Assembly: GCA_016928495.1 (NCBI GenBank)
Contig: JAFGKQ010000301.1
Coordinates: forward strand, 1-10,097
Length of the DNA: 10,097 bases
Reading direction: 5' to 3'
Source of the DNA: Candidatus Fermentibacterales bacterium
GTDB lineage: Bacteria; Fermentibacterota; Fermentibacteria; Fermentibacterales; JAFGKQ01
A model generated the notes under the pieces. The model ran no database searches, had not been told where the DNA came from, and was given only the letters and a program-made list of their open reading frames with translations. Shown here piece after piece: positions 1 to 6,628 of the stretch. Within the stretch, counting starts at the first letter, position 1, and every line of letters begins with the position of its first letter. The translations under genes and the position numbers were made by a program.

Positions 1-1958
1 CGATCAGGGAGCTGGTGCGCTACTCGATGGACACGATGGACCCGTGGCCGGAGGGTCTGATACTGGTGGGCGACGGCCACTACGACGTGCTGAACAATGC
101 AAGCTTCCAGCCCGTGATGATAGTCCCCTGGATCAGGCTGGAGGGGGCGAGCTACGGGGACTGCTCCGACGACCGGTTCGTCATCGCTCACAGCGGTCAG
201 ACCCTTCCGGAGATGCCGGTCTGCCGGATCCCGGTGGATACGCCCGGGGAGCTGGGCGGATTCGCCTCGAAGCTCCTCGGTCAGCTCTCCGGCGACAACT
301 CGGGATCCTGGCAGAACAGGGTGCTCTTCGTGGCCGACGACGAATGGGGACAGCAGCAGGATCCCCAGTACGCCAACGAGACCGAGCACACCGACTACTG
401 CGAGATCCTGGCGGAGCAGAACGTCCCCGGGGACCTCGAGAGGAGGAAGTTCTACCTGATCGAGTACCCCTGGGGCATGGAGCGCCACCCCGACAAGCCC
501 GAGGCCCGTGCCGATCTCATAGAGCTGTTCAGCGAAGGCTCGGCGTTTGCCCTCTACATGGGGCACGGAGCCGCCGGGCAGATCGCACACGAGAAGGTCC
601 TCCTCTCCAGCGACATCCCCCTGCTCCGGAACGGGGGAAGGCTGCCCGCCTCGATGTGGGCAACCTGCGACGTAGGTCACTTCGATACGCCGGGAGGCGA
701 CTGCATCGCCGAGGAGCTGGTGCTCTCGCCCTACGGAGGCTGCATCTCCGCCATAGCTGCCACGCGCGGGACCTACGCCTTCGCCAACTTCGAGATATCC
801 AGGGCTCTCGTGGACAGCATCTTCTCCAGTCCATCCATGGGTGTCGGAGTCGCCCTCTGGGCGGCGAAGATCGGAACGGGCGGCTCCTATCAGAACAACC
901 GCTTCTATGTCTTCTTCGGGGACATGGACCTTCCTGCCGCCTTTCCCGAGATGGACGCGGAGGTGCTCGTAGAGGGCGACACGCTCAGGTCCGGCGAGTC
1001 GAACACGGTGTCGGGATCGGTTCTCGAGAGCTCGGGTCTGTGCTACATCGAGATAGTCGACTCCTCCGATTCGACGACCTACAACTGCCTCGGCGGCTCG
1101 ACGATAACCTATCTCCGCTACGGCAATCCCGCCTTCCGTGGTAGTGCGCTCATAGACGCGGGGAGCTTCTCACTGGAGTGCTTCATTCCCCTGCAGGCCG
1201 ATACCGGCAGTTTTGCCAGGACGCAGGCCGTGGGCGTCTCCAACCAGGCGGTGCGCTGTGCGGCTCTGGATCCAGTGGCCCTGGTCAGGGGACAGCCCTC
1301 CGGCTCCGATACCGAGGGGCCTCTGGTCGAGATGTGGGTAGAAGGCTACGAGGGCGTGGAGGACCCGGTGGTGACCGGTGAGGTCCTACTCGAGGCGGAC
1401 CTCTCCGACGAGAGCGGCATATGCTTCCTCGGGGGATCGAGTGACAGGAGCATACTGCTCTACGCGGACGGGCAGGCGGTGGACCTCAGCGGCTACTTCA
1501 GCTACCTGCAGGGCAGCACCACCAGCGGCCACCTCTCCTACGCCGTGGACGGGCTGGGATACGGTGCTCACACGCTCATCCTGAGGAGCGTCGACGGAGT
1601 GGGGAACCTCTCTCTCGACACCCTCACGCTGACCACGCAGGCGGCTCAGGACCTGCTGATACAGGAAGCGCTCGTCTACCCCAACCCCGGCCGGGGCTCG
1701 AGGTGCTTCAGCTTCAGGGTCAGCGCCGATGCCGACGTCACGATCGGCGTGTACACCCTGAGCGGCAGGCTCATCAGGGTCTTGTCCCGGTCCTGTCAGC
1801 AGGGCTACAATCAGATCATGTGGGACGGCCTCGACGCGGAGGGAGACGAGCCGGCCACAGGAGCCTACGTCTTCAGGATCGAGGCGGTCTCCAGGGGCTC
1901 TTCGGTCTTCGATGCGAAGGCGGAGCACACTGGGCTGGTGGCCGTGATCAGGGAGTAG
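1..1958 (+). CDS. porU: PorU-like type IX secretion sortase, C25 (gingipain) peptidase family, 5' partial
   Basis: Cysteine peptidase of family C25. PorU removes the C-terminal sorting domain of T9SS cargo at the outer membrane and links cargo to a surface anchor. The frame is open from base 3, so the gene starts before the window; residues here count from the GTG at 15. Visible in order: the 'LILVGDGHYD' strand near residues 16-25; 'VLFVADDEWG' near 104-113; 'YMGHGA' with the likely catalytic His184; 'WATCDVGHFD' with the likely catalytic Cys218; a PorU-type Ig-like region with 'SDTEGP' (about 431-436) and 'LSDESGI' (about 463-469); and a FlgD-like sorting domain from about residue 550 ('VYPNP', 'YTLSGRLIRVL', 'GAYVFRIEA'). 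The domain order and Ig-like signatures favour PorU over a degradative gingipain. The missing N-terminus prevents checking the signal peptide and propeptide. C25 membership is very likely; the specific PorU role is likely. Confidence 0.87.
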   Translation, partial: IRELVRYSMDTMDPWPEGLILVGDGHYDVLNNASFQPVMIVPWIRLEGASYGDCSDDRFVIAHSGQTLPEMPVCRIPVDTPGELGGFASKLLGQLSGDNSGSWQNRVLFVADDEWGQQQDPQYANETEHTDYCEILAEQNVPGDLERRKFYLIEYPWGMERHPDKPEARADLIELFSEGSAFALYMGHGAAGQIAHEKVLLSSDIPLLRNGGRLPASMWATCDVGHFDTPGGDCIAEELVLSPYGGCISAIAATRGTYAFANFEISRALVDSIFSSPSMGVGVALWAAKIGTGGSYQNNRFYVFFGDMDLPAAFPEMDAEVLVEGDTLRSGESNTVSGSVLESSGLCYIEIVDSSDSTTYNCLGGSTITYLRYGNPAFRGSALIDAGSFSLECFIPLQADTGSFARTQAVGVSNQAVRCAALDPVALVRGQPSGSDTEGPLVEMWVEGYEGVEDPVVTGEVLLEADLSDESGICFLGGSSDRSILLYADGQAVDLSGYFSYLQGSTTSGHLSYAVDGLGYGAHTLILRSVDGVGNLSLDTLTLTTQAAQDLLIQEALVYPNPGRGSRCFSFRVSADADVTIGVYTLSGRLIRVLSRSCQQGYNQIMWDGLDAEGDEPATGAYVFRIEAVSRGSSVFDAKAEHTGLVAVIRE

Positions 1959-1983
1959 CCGAGAAAGTGGAGGGAGGGGCGAG

Positions 1984-2199
1984 ATAGCCAGAGGAGGACT
2001 CGAGCATCAGAGGGAGGGCGACCCGGGCAGCAAGCTCGAGTGGCTCTGGTCAGAGGTTCAAGAGGCAGTCGTTCAGGGCGACCATGAGCGAGCCCGCGAG
2101 GGCATCGGGAGACTGCTGACCGACTCGTCGGTCAGAGGGACCTCCGACGAGGATCTTGCCGTTCTTCACCTCTGCAGGCTGGACCTGTCCGAGGGTCAG
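1984..2199 (+). other. Probable 5' coding extension of the TPR gene, starting at a non-canonical codon
   Basis: In the frame of the TPR gene there is no stop between 1948 and 3172. The translated stretch includes 'EWLWSEVQEAVVQGDHERAR' (2038-2097) and 'DEDLAVLHLCRLDLSEGQ', amphipathic helices of the same TPR-like style. No ATG, GTG or TTG occurs in frame before 2200. The best-placed ribosome site, GGAGGG with an overlapping second GGAGGGG (1969-1979), sits about 5 bases before an ATA at 1984. Either ATA is used as a start, or a base error or true mutation changed an ATG, or the start lies elsewhere through a frameshift. Confidence 0.5.
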
Positions 2200-3174
2200 G
2201 TGAGAAGCGTTGCCGAGAGGATGGGCTCCTTCTCCTGGCACGGCATCCCGGGTCCCGCCGCGCTGCTGCTGGCCGGGGACATCTACCTCAGGCTCGACTG
2301 GTTCCGGCAGGCAAGGCAGTGCTACGAGGACTACATCAAGAGCTTCCCCGAGGATCTGGACGCGAAGCGGAAACTGGGCCTTGTGCTCCTGATGCTCGAT
2401 GAGGACGCCCTGGCAGAGAGGGTGCTTCTCGCGGTGGCCAGGCGCGAGAGGTTCAGGGTGGCGGAGACACTCAGCTACCAGGCGATGCTGGAGGCGAAGT
2501 CAGGAAGGCTGGAGGAGAGCTGCCATCTGCTCCTGCAGGCCAGAGAGCTGGACCCCTCCGACAAGAGGATAGAGCAGAGCCTGCTCAGGATGGAAGCGCT
2601 CAGGGTGCGCCTGAAGAGGAAGGCGATGCAGCCCGGGGAGATGCCTTTCGAGGCGCTCGTGCCGGCGATGGTCACCGGGATGCTCGAACTGCACGGATAC
2701 AGCGGGGATACCGCGAGGCGGGGCAGGGAGCTCTGGGAGGAGTTCTGCGAGAAAGCGGAGCCCCACGGCAGGAAGCCTGCAATATGGGCCGCTGCCGTGG
2801 AGTACGCGATCACCAGGAACGTGCCGCACTACTCCCAGGAACAGCTCGCTGTCGACTACGGCGTCTCGGCCAGCCAGCTCAGAGAGCACTTCCGTGACTT
2901 GTGCGCGGCCGTGGACGTGTCGCGCTACCAGTCCAGAGATCTGCTCGCGGACGCCGCCGAGGAGGGCGGTGACCTGCGAAGCCGGGTCCGCAGCGAGGAG
3001 CTCGCGGACCTTCTCGGCGAGCTATCCCACCATCTCTCCGGGATGGACGGGCCCGGCGCGGCTGTCGGCTGGGTCCTGGAGAGGCTTCCGGACGTCTCCG
3101 AGAGGGAGAGGCGAGAGGTCGAGGACTTCGTCCGCTATCTATGGGAGAGGCACGCGGGCCAGGGCAGCGACTGA
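2200..3174 (+). CDS. TPR-repeat protein with C-terminal cyclin/TFIIB-like or HTH-like domain
   Basis: Cytoplasmic protein with no signal peptide or membrane segment. Counting from the GTG at 2200, residues about 18-145 are TPR-like helical pairs: 'LLAGDIYLRLDWFRQARQCY', then an 'A...L....A....F' pattern and 'LLLQARELDPSD'. After a basic linker (about 134-145), residues about 150-245 form a helical domain with 'HGRKPAIWAAAVEYAI' followed by 'YSQEQLAVDYGVSASQLREH'. This resembles the cyclin-fold/HTH repeat of TFIIB-like proteins and bacterial DUF6398-type domains (inference from pattern). The acidic, helical C-terminus ends 18 bases before the convergent GroES-like stop. GTG 2200 is the first ATG/GTG/TTG in frame, but coding-looking sequence continues upstream to 1948, so the real N-terminus is probably longer (about 396 residues if ATA 1984 is used). 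TPR call is good; exact function unknown. Confidence 0.8.
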   Translation: MRSVAERMGSFSWHGIPGPAALLLAGDIYLRLDWFRQARQCYEDYIKSFPEDLDAKRKLGLVLLMLDEDALAERVLLAVARRERFRVAETLSYQAMLEAKSGRLEESCHLLLQARELDPSDKRIEQSLLRMEALRVRLKRKAMQPGEMPFEALVPAMVTGMLELHGYSGDTARRGRELWEEFCEKAEPHGRKPAIWAAAVEYAITRNVPHYSQEQLAVDYGVSASQLREHFRDLCAAVDVSRYQSRDLLADAAEEGGDLRSRVRSEELADLLGELSHHLSGMDGPGAAVGWVLERLPDVSERERREVEDFVRYLWERHAGQGSD

Positions 3175-3175
3175 G

Positions 3176-3192
3176 GGCCGGCCTCTCCGGCC
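3176..3192. terminator. Short GC hairpin between convergent genes
   Basis: GGCCGG (3176-3181) and CCGGCC (3187-3192) can pair around a 5-base loop, exactly in the 17-base gap between the stop of the TPR gene and the stop of the GroES-like gene, touching the latter's stop codon. Its position suits a bidirectional transcription end. No T-run follows on either strand, so it is not a classical intrinsic terminator. Confidence 0.35.
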
Positions 3193-3638
3193 TACTCCTC
3201 TTCGCCCTCGTCCGTGGGCGGGGCCTCTCCGGCTACCGGCTCACCGGCAAGAGGGGTGCCGTCCCATCTGTCGCGTAGGAGCAGCAGCACCGACGAGTTC
3301 GGGACCACGAACAGCTTCTTGCCCTCGAACCTTATCTCATAGGCAGATTTGCGTATGAACATCGCGAAGTCGCCCTTGCGGGCCTGCAGGGGGAAGTAGT
3401 GCACGTCAGGCGGCCGCGCGGTCTTCCAGGGCTCGCCGGTGGGATCTGGCGCTGCGGGCACGGGATAGCCCGGGCCCACAGCCTCGACCCAGCCTCCGGT
3501 GACCTGCTTGCCGTCCTCCGCCGAGTCCGGCAGGTAGAGGCCCGAGTCCGTCCTCTCGTCCGCGTTCGAAGGGGAGACGAGCAGCCGGTCCCCCACCACG
3601 ACTATCTCACGCTTGCCGATGAAGAACGAGTCACCCAT
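3192..3638 (-). CDS. Extended GroES/Cpn10-like co-chaperone
   Basis: 148-residue Cpn10-family protein; ordinary GroES has about 95-100 residues. Visible features: 'VVVGDRLLV' (13-21) matching the GroES 'GDRV' strand; the mobile loop 'ERTDSGLYLPDSA' (28-40), where 'LYL' replaces the usual 'IVL' that contacts GroEL; 'GGWVEAVGPG' (48-57); an insert of about 28 residues with 'EPWK' and 'YFPLQA' (58-86); 'KGDFAMFIRKSAYEIRFEGK' (88-107) matching the GroES 'GD.VLF.K..G.E....G' segment; 'SVLLLLRD' (116-123); and an acidic tail ending 'DEGEEE'. I recall longer GroES-like proteins with similar EPWK/PLQA inserts in other FCB-group genomes. ATG 3638 is preferred over the upstream in-frame ATG at 3668 because AAGAGGA lies 3 bases before it and the longer N-terminus would run into the repeat. 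No groEL is adjacent. Probably a paralogue that modulates chaperonin; partner not shown. Confidence 0.85.
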   Translation of the reverse strand: MGDSFFIGKREIVVVGDRLLVSPSNADERTDSGLYLPDSAEDGKQVTGGWVEAVGPGYPVPAAPDPTGEPWKTARPPDVHYFPLQARKGDFAMFIRKSAYEIRFEGKKLFVVPNSSVLLLLRDRWDGTPLAGEPVAGEAPPTDEGEEE

Positions 3639-3652
3639 CTGTCCTCTTCTAT

Positions 3653-3775
3653 TATGGGGACACAACACTTATCTCCAGTCAAGGGGACACAACACCTGTC
3701 TCCGGCTCCATTGGGATACATCATCTGACCCGACGAATCAGACCCCATGCCTGAGATAAGTCATGTGTCCCCATA
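3653..3775. repeat. Composite inverted-repeat element, at least three related copies
   Basis: Outer arms 3653-3675 (+) and 3753-3775 (read on the minus strand) share 21 of 23 bases, with core TATGGGGACACA, two variable bases, then ACTTATCTC. Between them lie a second direct copy (3681-3702, AAGGGGACACAACACCTGTC...) and a more decayed third (3710-3731, TTGGGATACATCATCTGACC). TCTGA/TCAGA (3724-3728/3737-3741) forms a small internal hairpin. The same unit returns at 6629-6693. No open frame lies inside. The arrangement resembles REP/BIME-type palindromes or a MITE, which are often mobilised by RAYT (Y1-family) transposases; none is encoded here. The element begins 15 bases upstream of the GroES-like start codon. 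Confidence 0.8.
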
Positions 3776-3784
3776 ACTGACCCC

Positions 3785-3957
3785 AGAATCCTGGCTACGC
3801 CGGATCGTTCTGGTCAAGGCCGGGTAGGCACGAGAGTCCGGTCCTCCGGCCTGAGCCCCGGTCGCAGTCATCACTGGTGGTCCGAGGATCGCTCTTGACT
3901 CGTGGCCCATGGATGGCGATGCCCAGTAGTGGTGGAACGTCCCGGGGAGGTCGCGGA
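3785..3957. other. Non-coding leader between repeat array and RCC1-like gene
   Basis: With the repeat array this completes a 319-base gap without a gene (3639-3957). It holds a 7-base inverted repeat, AGGCCGG (3817-3823) and CCGGCCT (3846-3852), with a 22-base loop. A TTGACT at 3895-3900 resembles a -35 box, but nothing convincing lies at the -10 distance. The ribosome site for the next gene is GGGGAGG at 3944-3950. Confidence 0.4.
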
Positions 3958-5145
3958 ATGAGACGTGCGGCATGCACTGCGCTGATAGTGATGATGGTGG
4001 TAGCGCTGGCTGCTGTCTGTAACGCTCAGCCCGGCTGGTCGGCAGTTTGCTGGGGGAGCAACAGCTACGGGAAGTGCGAAGTTCCCGAGCCCAACGAGGG
4101 CTTCGTTCTGGTCGCTGGTGGCAATAGCAACAGCGTGGGTCTGAAGGCCGACAGCTCAGTGGTCTGCTGGGGAAGTAACTTGTTCTCACAATGCGAGGTA
4201 CCAGAGCCGAATGGTGGCTTCATCGGCATCGCAGCGGGGACCAACCACATTCTTGGCGTGAAGGCAGACGGGTCTCTAGTACAGTGGGGGTACGTCGAGT
4301 ACGGCGATGTGCCTGACTCCGGACCGTACATCGGAGTCGCAGCCGGCGAGACCCATTCGGTGGGCCTAACTGCCGATGGGACTGTTGTATGCTGGGGCTG
4401 GAACGCGTACGGTCAGTGCGATGTTCCGGAACCGAATCAGGGCTTCACGGCGGTTGCTGCGGGCTGGTACTTCAGCATGGGCCTCAGGGCCGATGGCTCC
4501 GTTGTGTGCTGGGGGGACAACGAGTATGGCCAGTGGTATGTGCCAGAGCCCAATGAGGGCTTCATCGCTGTCGCAGCCGGGACTCGGCACTGCCTGGGGC
4601 TGAAGGCCGACAGCTCCGTGGTGGCATGGGGGTCCAACTTCCACCATCAGTGCGATGTACCTGAACCCAACGAAGCCTTCGCAGCAGTGGCAGGTGGACG
4701 GTATCACAGTGTGGGTCTCAAGGTCGATAGCACGATCGTGTGCTGGGGTAGCAACGGCTATGGTCAGTGCATCGTGCCGGTCCCTAATGCCGGCTATCTG
4801 ACCATCGGAGCCGGGGATCTCCACAGCCTTGCGATCGGGATCTACGAGTACAACGATATCGACGCAGGGTCGGCTGTCCCGACGATCACGGCCTTGGAGC
4901 CTCCCTGTCCCAGTCCTTTCTCCACCTGTACGGCCATAGGCTTCGAGTTGCTGCAGGCAGGCAACGCTCGTCTTGAGGTCTATGACCTCTCCGGCAGGTT
5001 GGTGGAGGCGCTGATCGATGGCCCGATGGAGGCGGGGGAGCACTCAGTGGTACTCGACGGCTCGGGCCTGTCCCCGGGCGTTTACCTGATCAGGCTCCAG
5101 AGCGGCTCACAGATGGCTCTCTCCAGGGGAGTGCTGATCAGGTAG
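3958..5145 (+). CDS. Secreted seven-bladed RCC1-like beta-propeller with T9SS sorting domain
   Basis: 395 residues. The start is ATG 3958: GGGGAGG lies 7 bases upstream and the protein then opens with a clean signal peptide, MRR then a hydrophobic stretch to about residue 23. Seven RCC1-like repeats follow, marked by 'WG' at residues 32, 71, 110, 146, 185, 224 and 263. Spacing is exactly 39 residues except for 36 in the third, which lacks the 'PEPN' turn. Typical unit: 'VVCWG.N.YGQC.VPEPN' then 'GF.AVAAG..HS.GLKADGS'. This predicts one closed propeller. Residues about 310-395 are a T9SS sorting domain ('PSPFSTCTAIGFEL', 'VYDLSGRLVEAL', 'GVYLIRL'), so it is probably exported across the outer membrane and processed by a PorU-type sortase. 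RCC1 propellers bind proteins or other ligands; the ligand here is unknown. Third-position bases look less GC-rich than in neighbours (impression only). Confidence 0.9.
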   Translation: MRRAACTALIVMMVVALAAVCNAQPGWSAVCWGSNSYGKCEVPEPNEGFVLVAGGNSNSVGLKADSSVVCWGSNLFSQCEVPEPNGGFIGIAAGTNHILGVKADGSLVQWGYVEYGDVPDSGPYIGVAAGETHSVGLTADGTVVCWGWNAYGQCDVPEPNQGFTAVAAGWYFSMGLRADGSVVCWGDNEYGQWYVPEPNEGFIAVAAGTRHCLGLKADSSVVAWGSNFHHQCDVPEPNEAFAAVAGGRYHSVGLKVDSTIVCWGSNGYGQCIVPVPNAGYLTIGAGDLHSLAIGIYEYNDIDAGSAVPTITALEPPCPSPFSTCTAIGFELLQAGNARLEVYDLSGRLVEALIDGPMEAGEHSVVLDGSGLSPGVYLIRLQSGSQMALSRGVLIR

Positions 5146-5235
5146 CTCCCGCACTATGTTCCGTAGTAGAGACCTAGGCCTGTTGCTGCCTGAACGACGC
5201 CCGATCTGGAATGGTGGTTCGCTGCGAGACACTCG

Positions 5236-6627
5236 GTGGCGGTTGCTCTGATCCTCATCGCCGTATGCCATGCCGAGTTGGAGATGGTGAATCTGGATGA
5301 CTCCATCTTCGCCTCCTGGACCAACGGCAACTCCACCTTCGTTGGCATCTGGGACGGGAGCTTCGAGACCGTCCGCCGCATGGGCGACTACCACAGCTCC
5401 GTGGGCCTCATGGAAACGGACTCCGGGTACTCGCTTCTCTACGCCGGCAGGGACGACGACGCCAACGGCTACTTCATCGATTTCTGCCTGCTGGACACGG
5501 ATGACCTGACCACGGTCGACTCGATCAGGGTCTACGCCGAGGACATGATCTATTCACCCATGCCCCCGGCCGTCTACCTCTTCTACGTCTATCTCCTGAG
5601 GCACACCGACGGTCTGAACCGGGTGTTCTTCAACTGCGAGCCATCCACATGGGGCAGCTACGGCTACATGAACGTAGTAGCGGGAGAAGTGCAATACGAC
5701 TCGCAGGACGGCCTCGTCATTGCCGACACGCTTCACCTGGAGTACGAGGAGTGGTACATAGACAACTTCCCACTGACCGAGCCCGCGACGGACGCATCCG
5801 GGGTTCCCATGTGCCTTGTGACGATGCAGGGCTATTACGGCGGCTTCTCCGCGGAGGATATACTCTCCATCTCTCACAGGCCGGCAGCCCGGGCCTCCAC
5901 TATGGACGATTACATGCTTTACTCGTACTCCGGCCCCCCTCCGGGGTGTGTCCTGGCGAACGGGAGCTGCAGCGGCAACGTGCTCGCGATCTGGGAAGCC
6001 GTGGGACCCTATCAGCAGCGCTACTCGGTGTTCCAGTCCGGGGATCCGGAGCCGCTCTACACGGAGGTGCTTCCGTTCGATCTTCCTCAGGATAGCCACT
6101 ACTCCATGAGCCGGGACCGCGGGGACAGCGGGCTGCTGCTGGCCTGGCGGCAGGGATCGGGCATACGGGTTCGCCACTGGGAGGGCGAGTGGAACGACTA
6201 CCCTCATGTGGTCGCGTCCGGAGTGGCGACCCTGCGGTACAAGGGCCTGGAGGTCAGCAGCGTTCCGGACGGGTACTGGATCGGGTACTACGAAGAGAGC
6301 AGCGAGTACCCGGAGTTCTGCTTCGTACCGCGTGACTCGGTGACTGGAATCTCAGAAGAGAGCGGGCCCGAGGCGGGAGCCTCACCCAGTGTGTGCCCCA
6401 ATCCCTGCAGCAGCTTCGGCAGTGCGCTGTTCACCGGGCTCCCCCCCGATGCGGAGGCTGCGATAGTCGATTTATCGGGCAGGCTGGTTCGTCACATGGT
6501 CGCCAGCGACAGCGGCGCCATGGAATGGGATCTTCGAGAGGACTCAGGGCTGAGATGCTCGGCGGGCATCTACTTCGTAGTCACGGAAGGAGCGGGTCAC
6601 CCACTCCTTCGCCTGGTGATCCTCTAG
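5236..6627 (+). CDS. Secreted protein of unknown function with T9SS sorting domain
   Basis: 463 residues from the GTG at 5236. The N-terminus 'VAVALILIAVCHAELE' is a signal-peptide core with a plausible cut after 'CHA', but from this GTG it has no positive n-region, and no Shine-Dalgarno sequence precedes it. The frame is open back to 5194, and a CTG at 5206 would add 'LEWWFAARHS', giving a better n-region, again without a clear ribosome site. The middle (about 15-375) is rich in Tyr, Trp, Asp and Ser with beta-strand alternation ('GYSLLYAGRDDDANGYFIDF', 'GSGIRVRHWEGEWND', 'GYWIGYYEES'). This suggests a beta-propeller or sandwich, but I recognise no family or catalytic motif. From about residue 386 it has a sorting domain ('VCPNPCSSF', 'IVDLSGRLVRHMV', 'AGIYFVV'). 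It follows the RCC1-like gene by 90 bases; its stop codon abuts the palindromic repeat. Confidence 0.8.
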   Translation: MAVALILIAVCHAELEMVNLDDSIFASWTNGNSTFVGIWDGSFETVRRMGDYHSSVGLMETDSGYSLLYAGRDDDANGYFIDFCLLDTDDLTTVDSIRVYAEDMIYSPMPPAVYLFYVYLLRHTDGLNRVFFNCEPSTWGSYGYMNVVAGEVQYDSQDGLVIADTLHLEYEEWYIDNFPLTEPATDASGVPMCLVTMQGYYGGFSAEDILSISHRPAARASTMDDYMLYSYSGPPPGCVLANGSCSGNVLAIWEAVGPYQQRYSVFQSGDPEPLYTEVLPFDLPQDSHYSMSRDRGDSGLLLAWRQGSGIRVRHWEGEWNDYPHVVASGVATLRYKGLEVSSVPDGYWIGYYEESSEYPEFCFVPRDSVTGISEESGPEAGASPSVCPNPCSSFGSALFTGLPPDAEAAIVDLSGRLVRHMVASDSGAMEWDLREDSGLRCSAGIYFVVTEGAGHPLLRLVIL

Positions 6628-6628
6628 T

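Noticed and set aside
3895-3923. Promoter TTGACT upstream of the RCC1-like gene
   Set aside because: No acceptable -10 hexamer lies 16-18 bases downstream.
3877-3957. Upstream GTG start for the RCC1-like gene
   Set aside because: It would put 27 polar residues before the signal peptide. ATG 3958 has a good ribosome site and begins directly with MRR and the hydrophobic core.
4006-4035. Lipoprotein signal (Cys21) in the RCC1-like protein
   Set aside because: The residue before the Cys is Val, which does not fit a lipobox. A standard cut after 'CNA' fits better.
4060-4830. Regular ~117-base periodicity that could suggest a tandem DNA repeat or CRISPR-like array
   Set aside because: The period is 39 codons, the DNA copies differ at many third positions, and it is fully explained by the RCC1-like protein repeats.
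4366-5043. Long open frame on the minus strand
   Set aside because: It mirrors the RCC1-like gene, has no ribosome site, and its composition follows from GC-rich repeats on the other strand.
5554-6207. 217-codon open frame on the minus strand
   Set aside because: It is wholly inside the 463-residue secreted protein, which has a signal peptide and sorting domain. The minus frame shows no domain.
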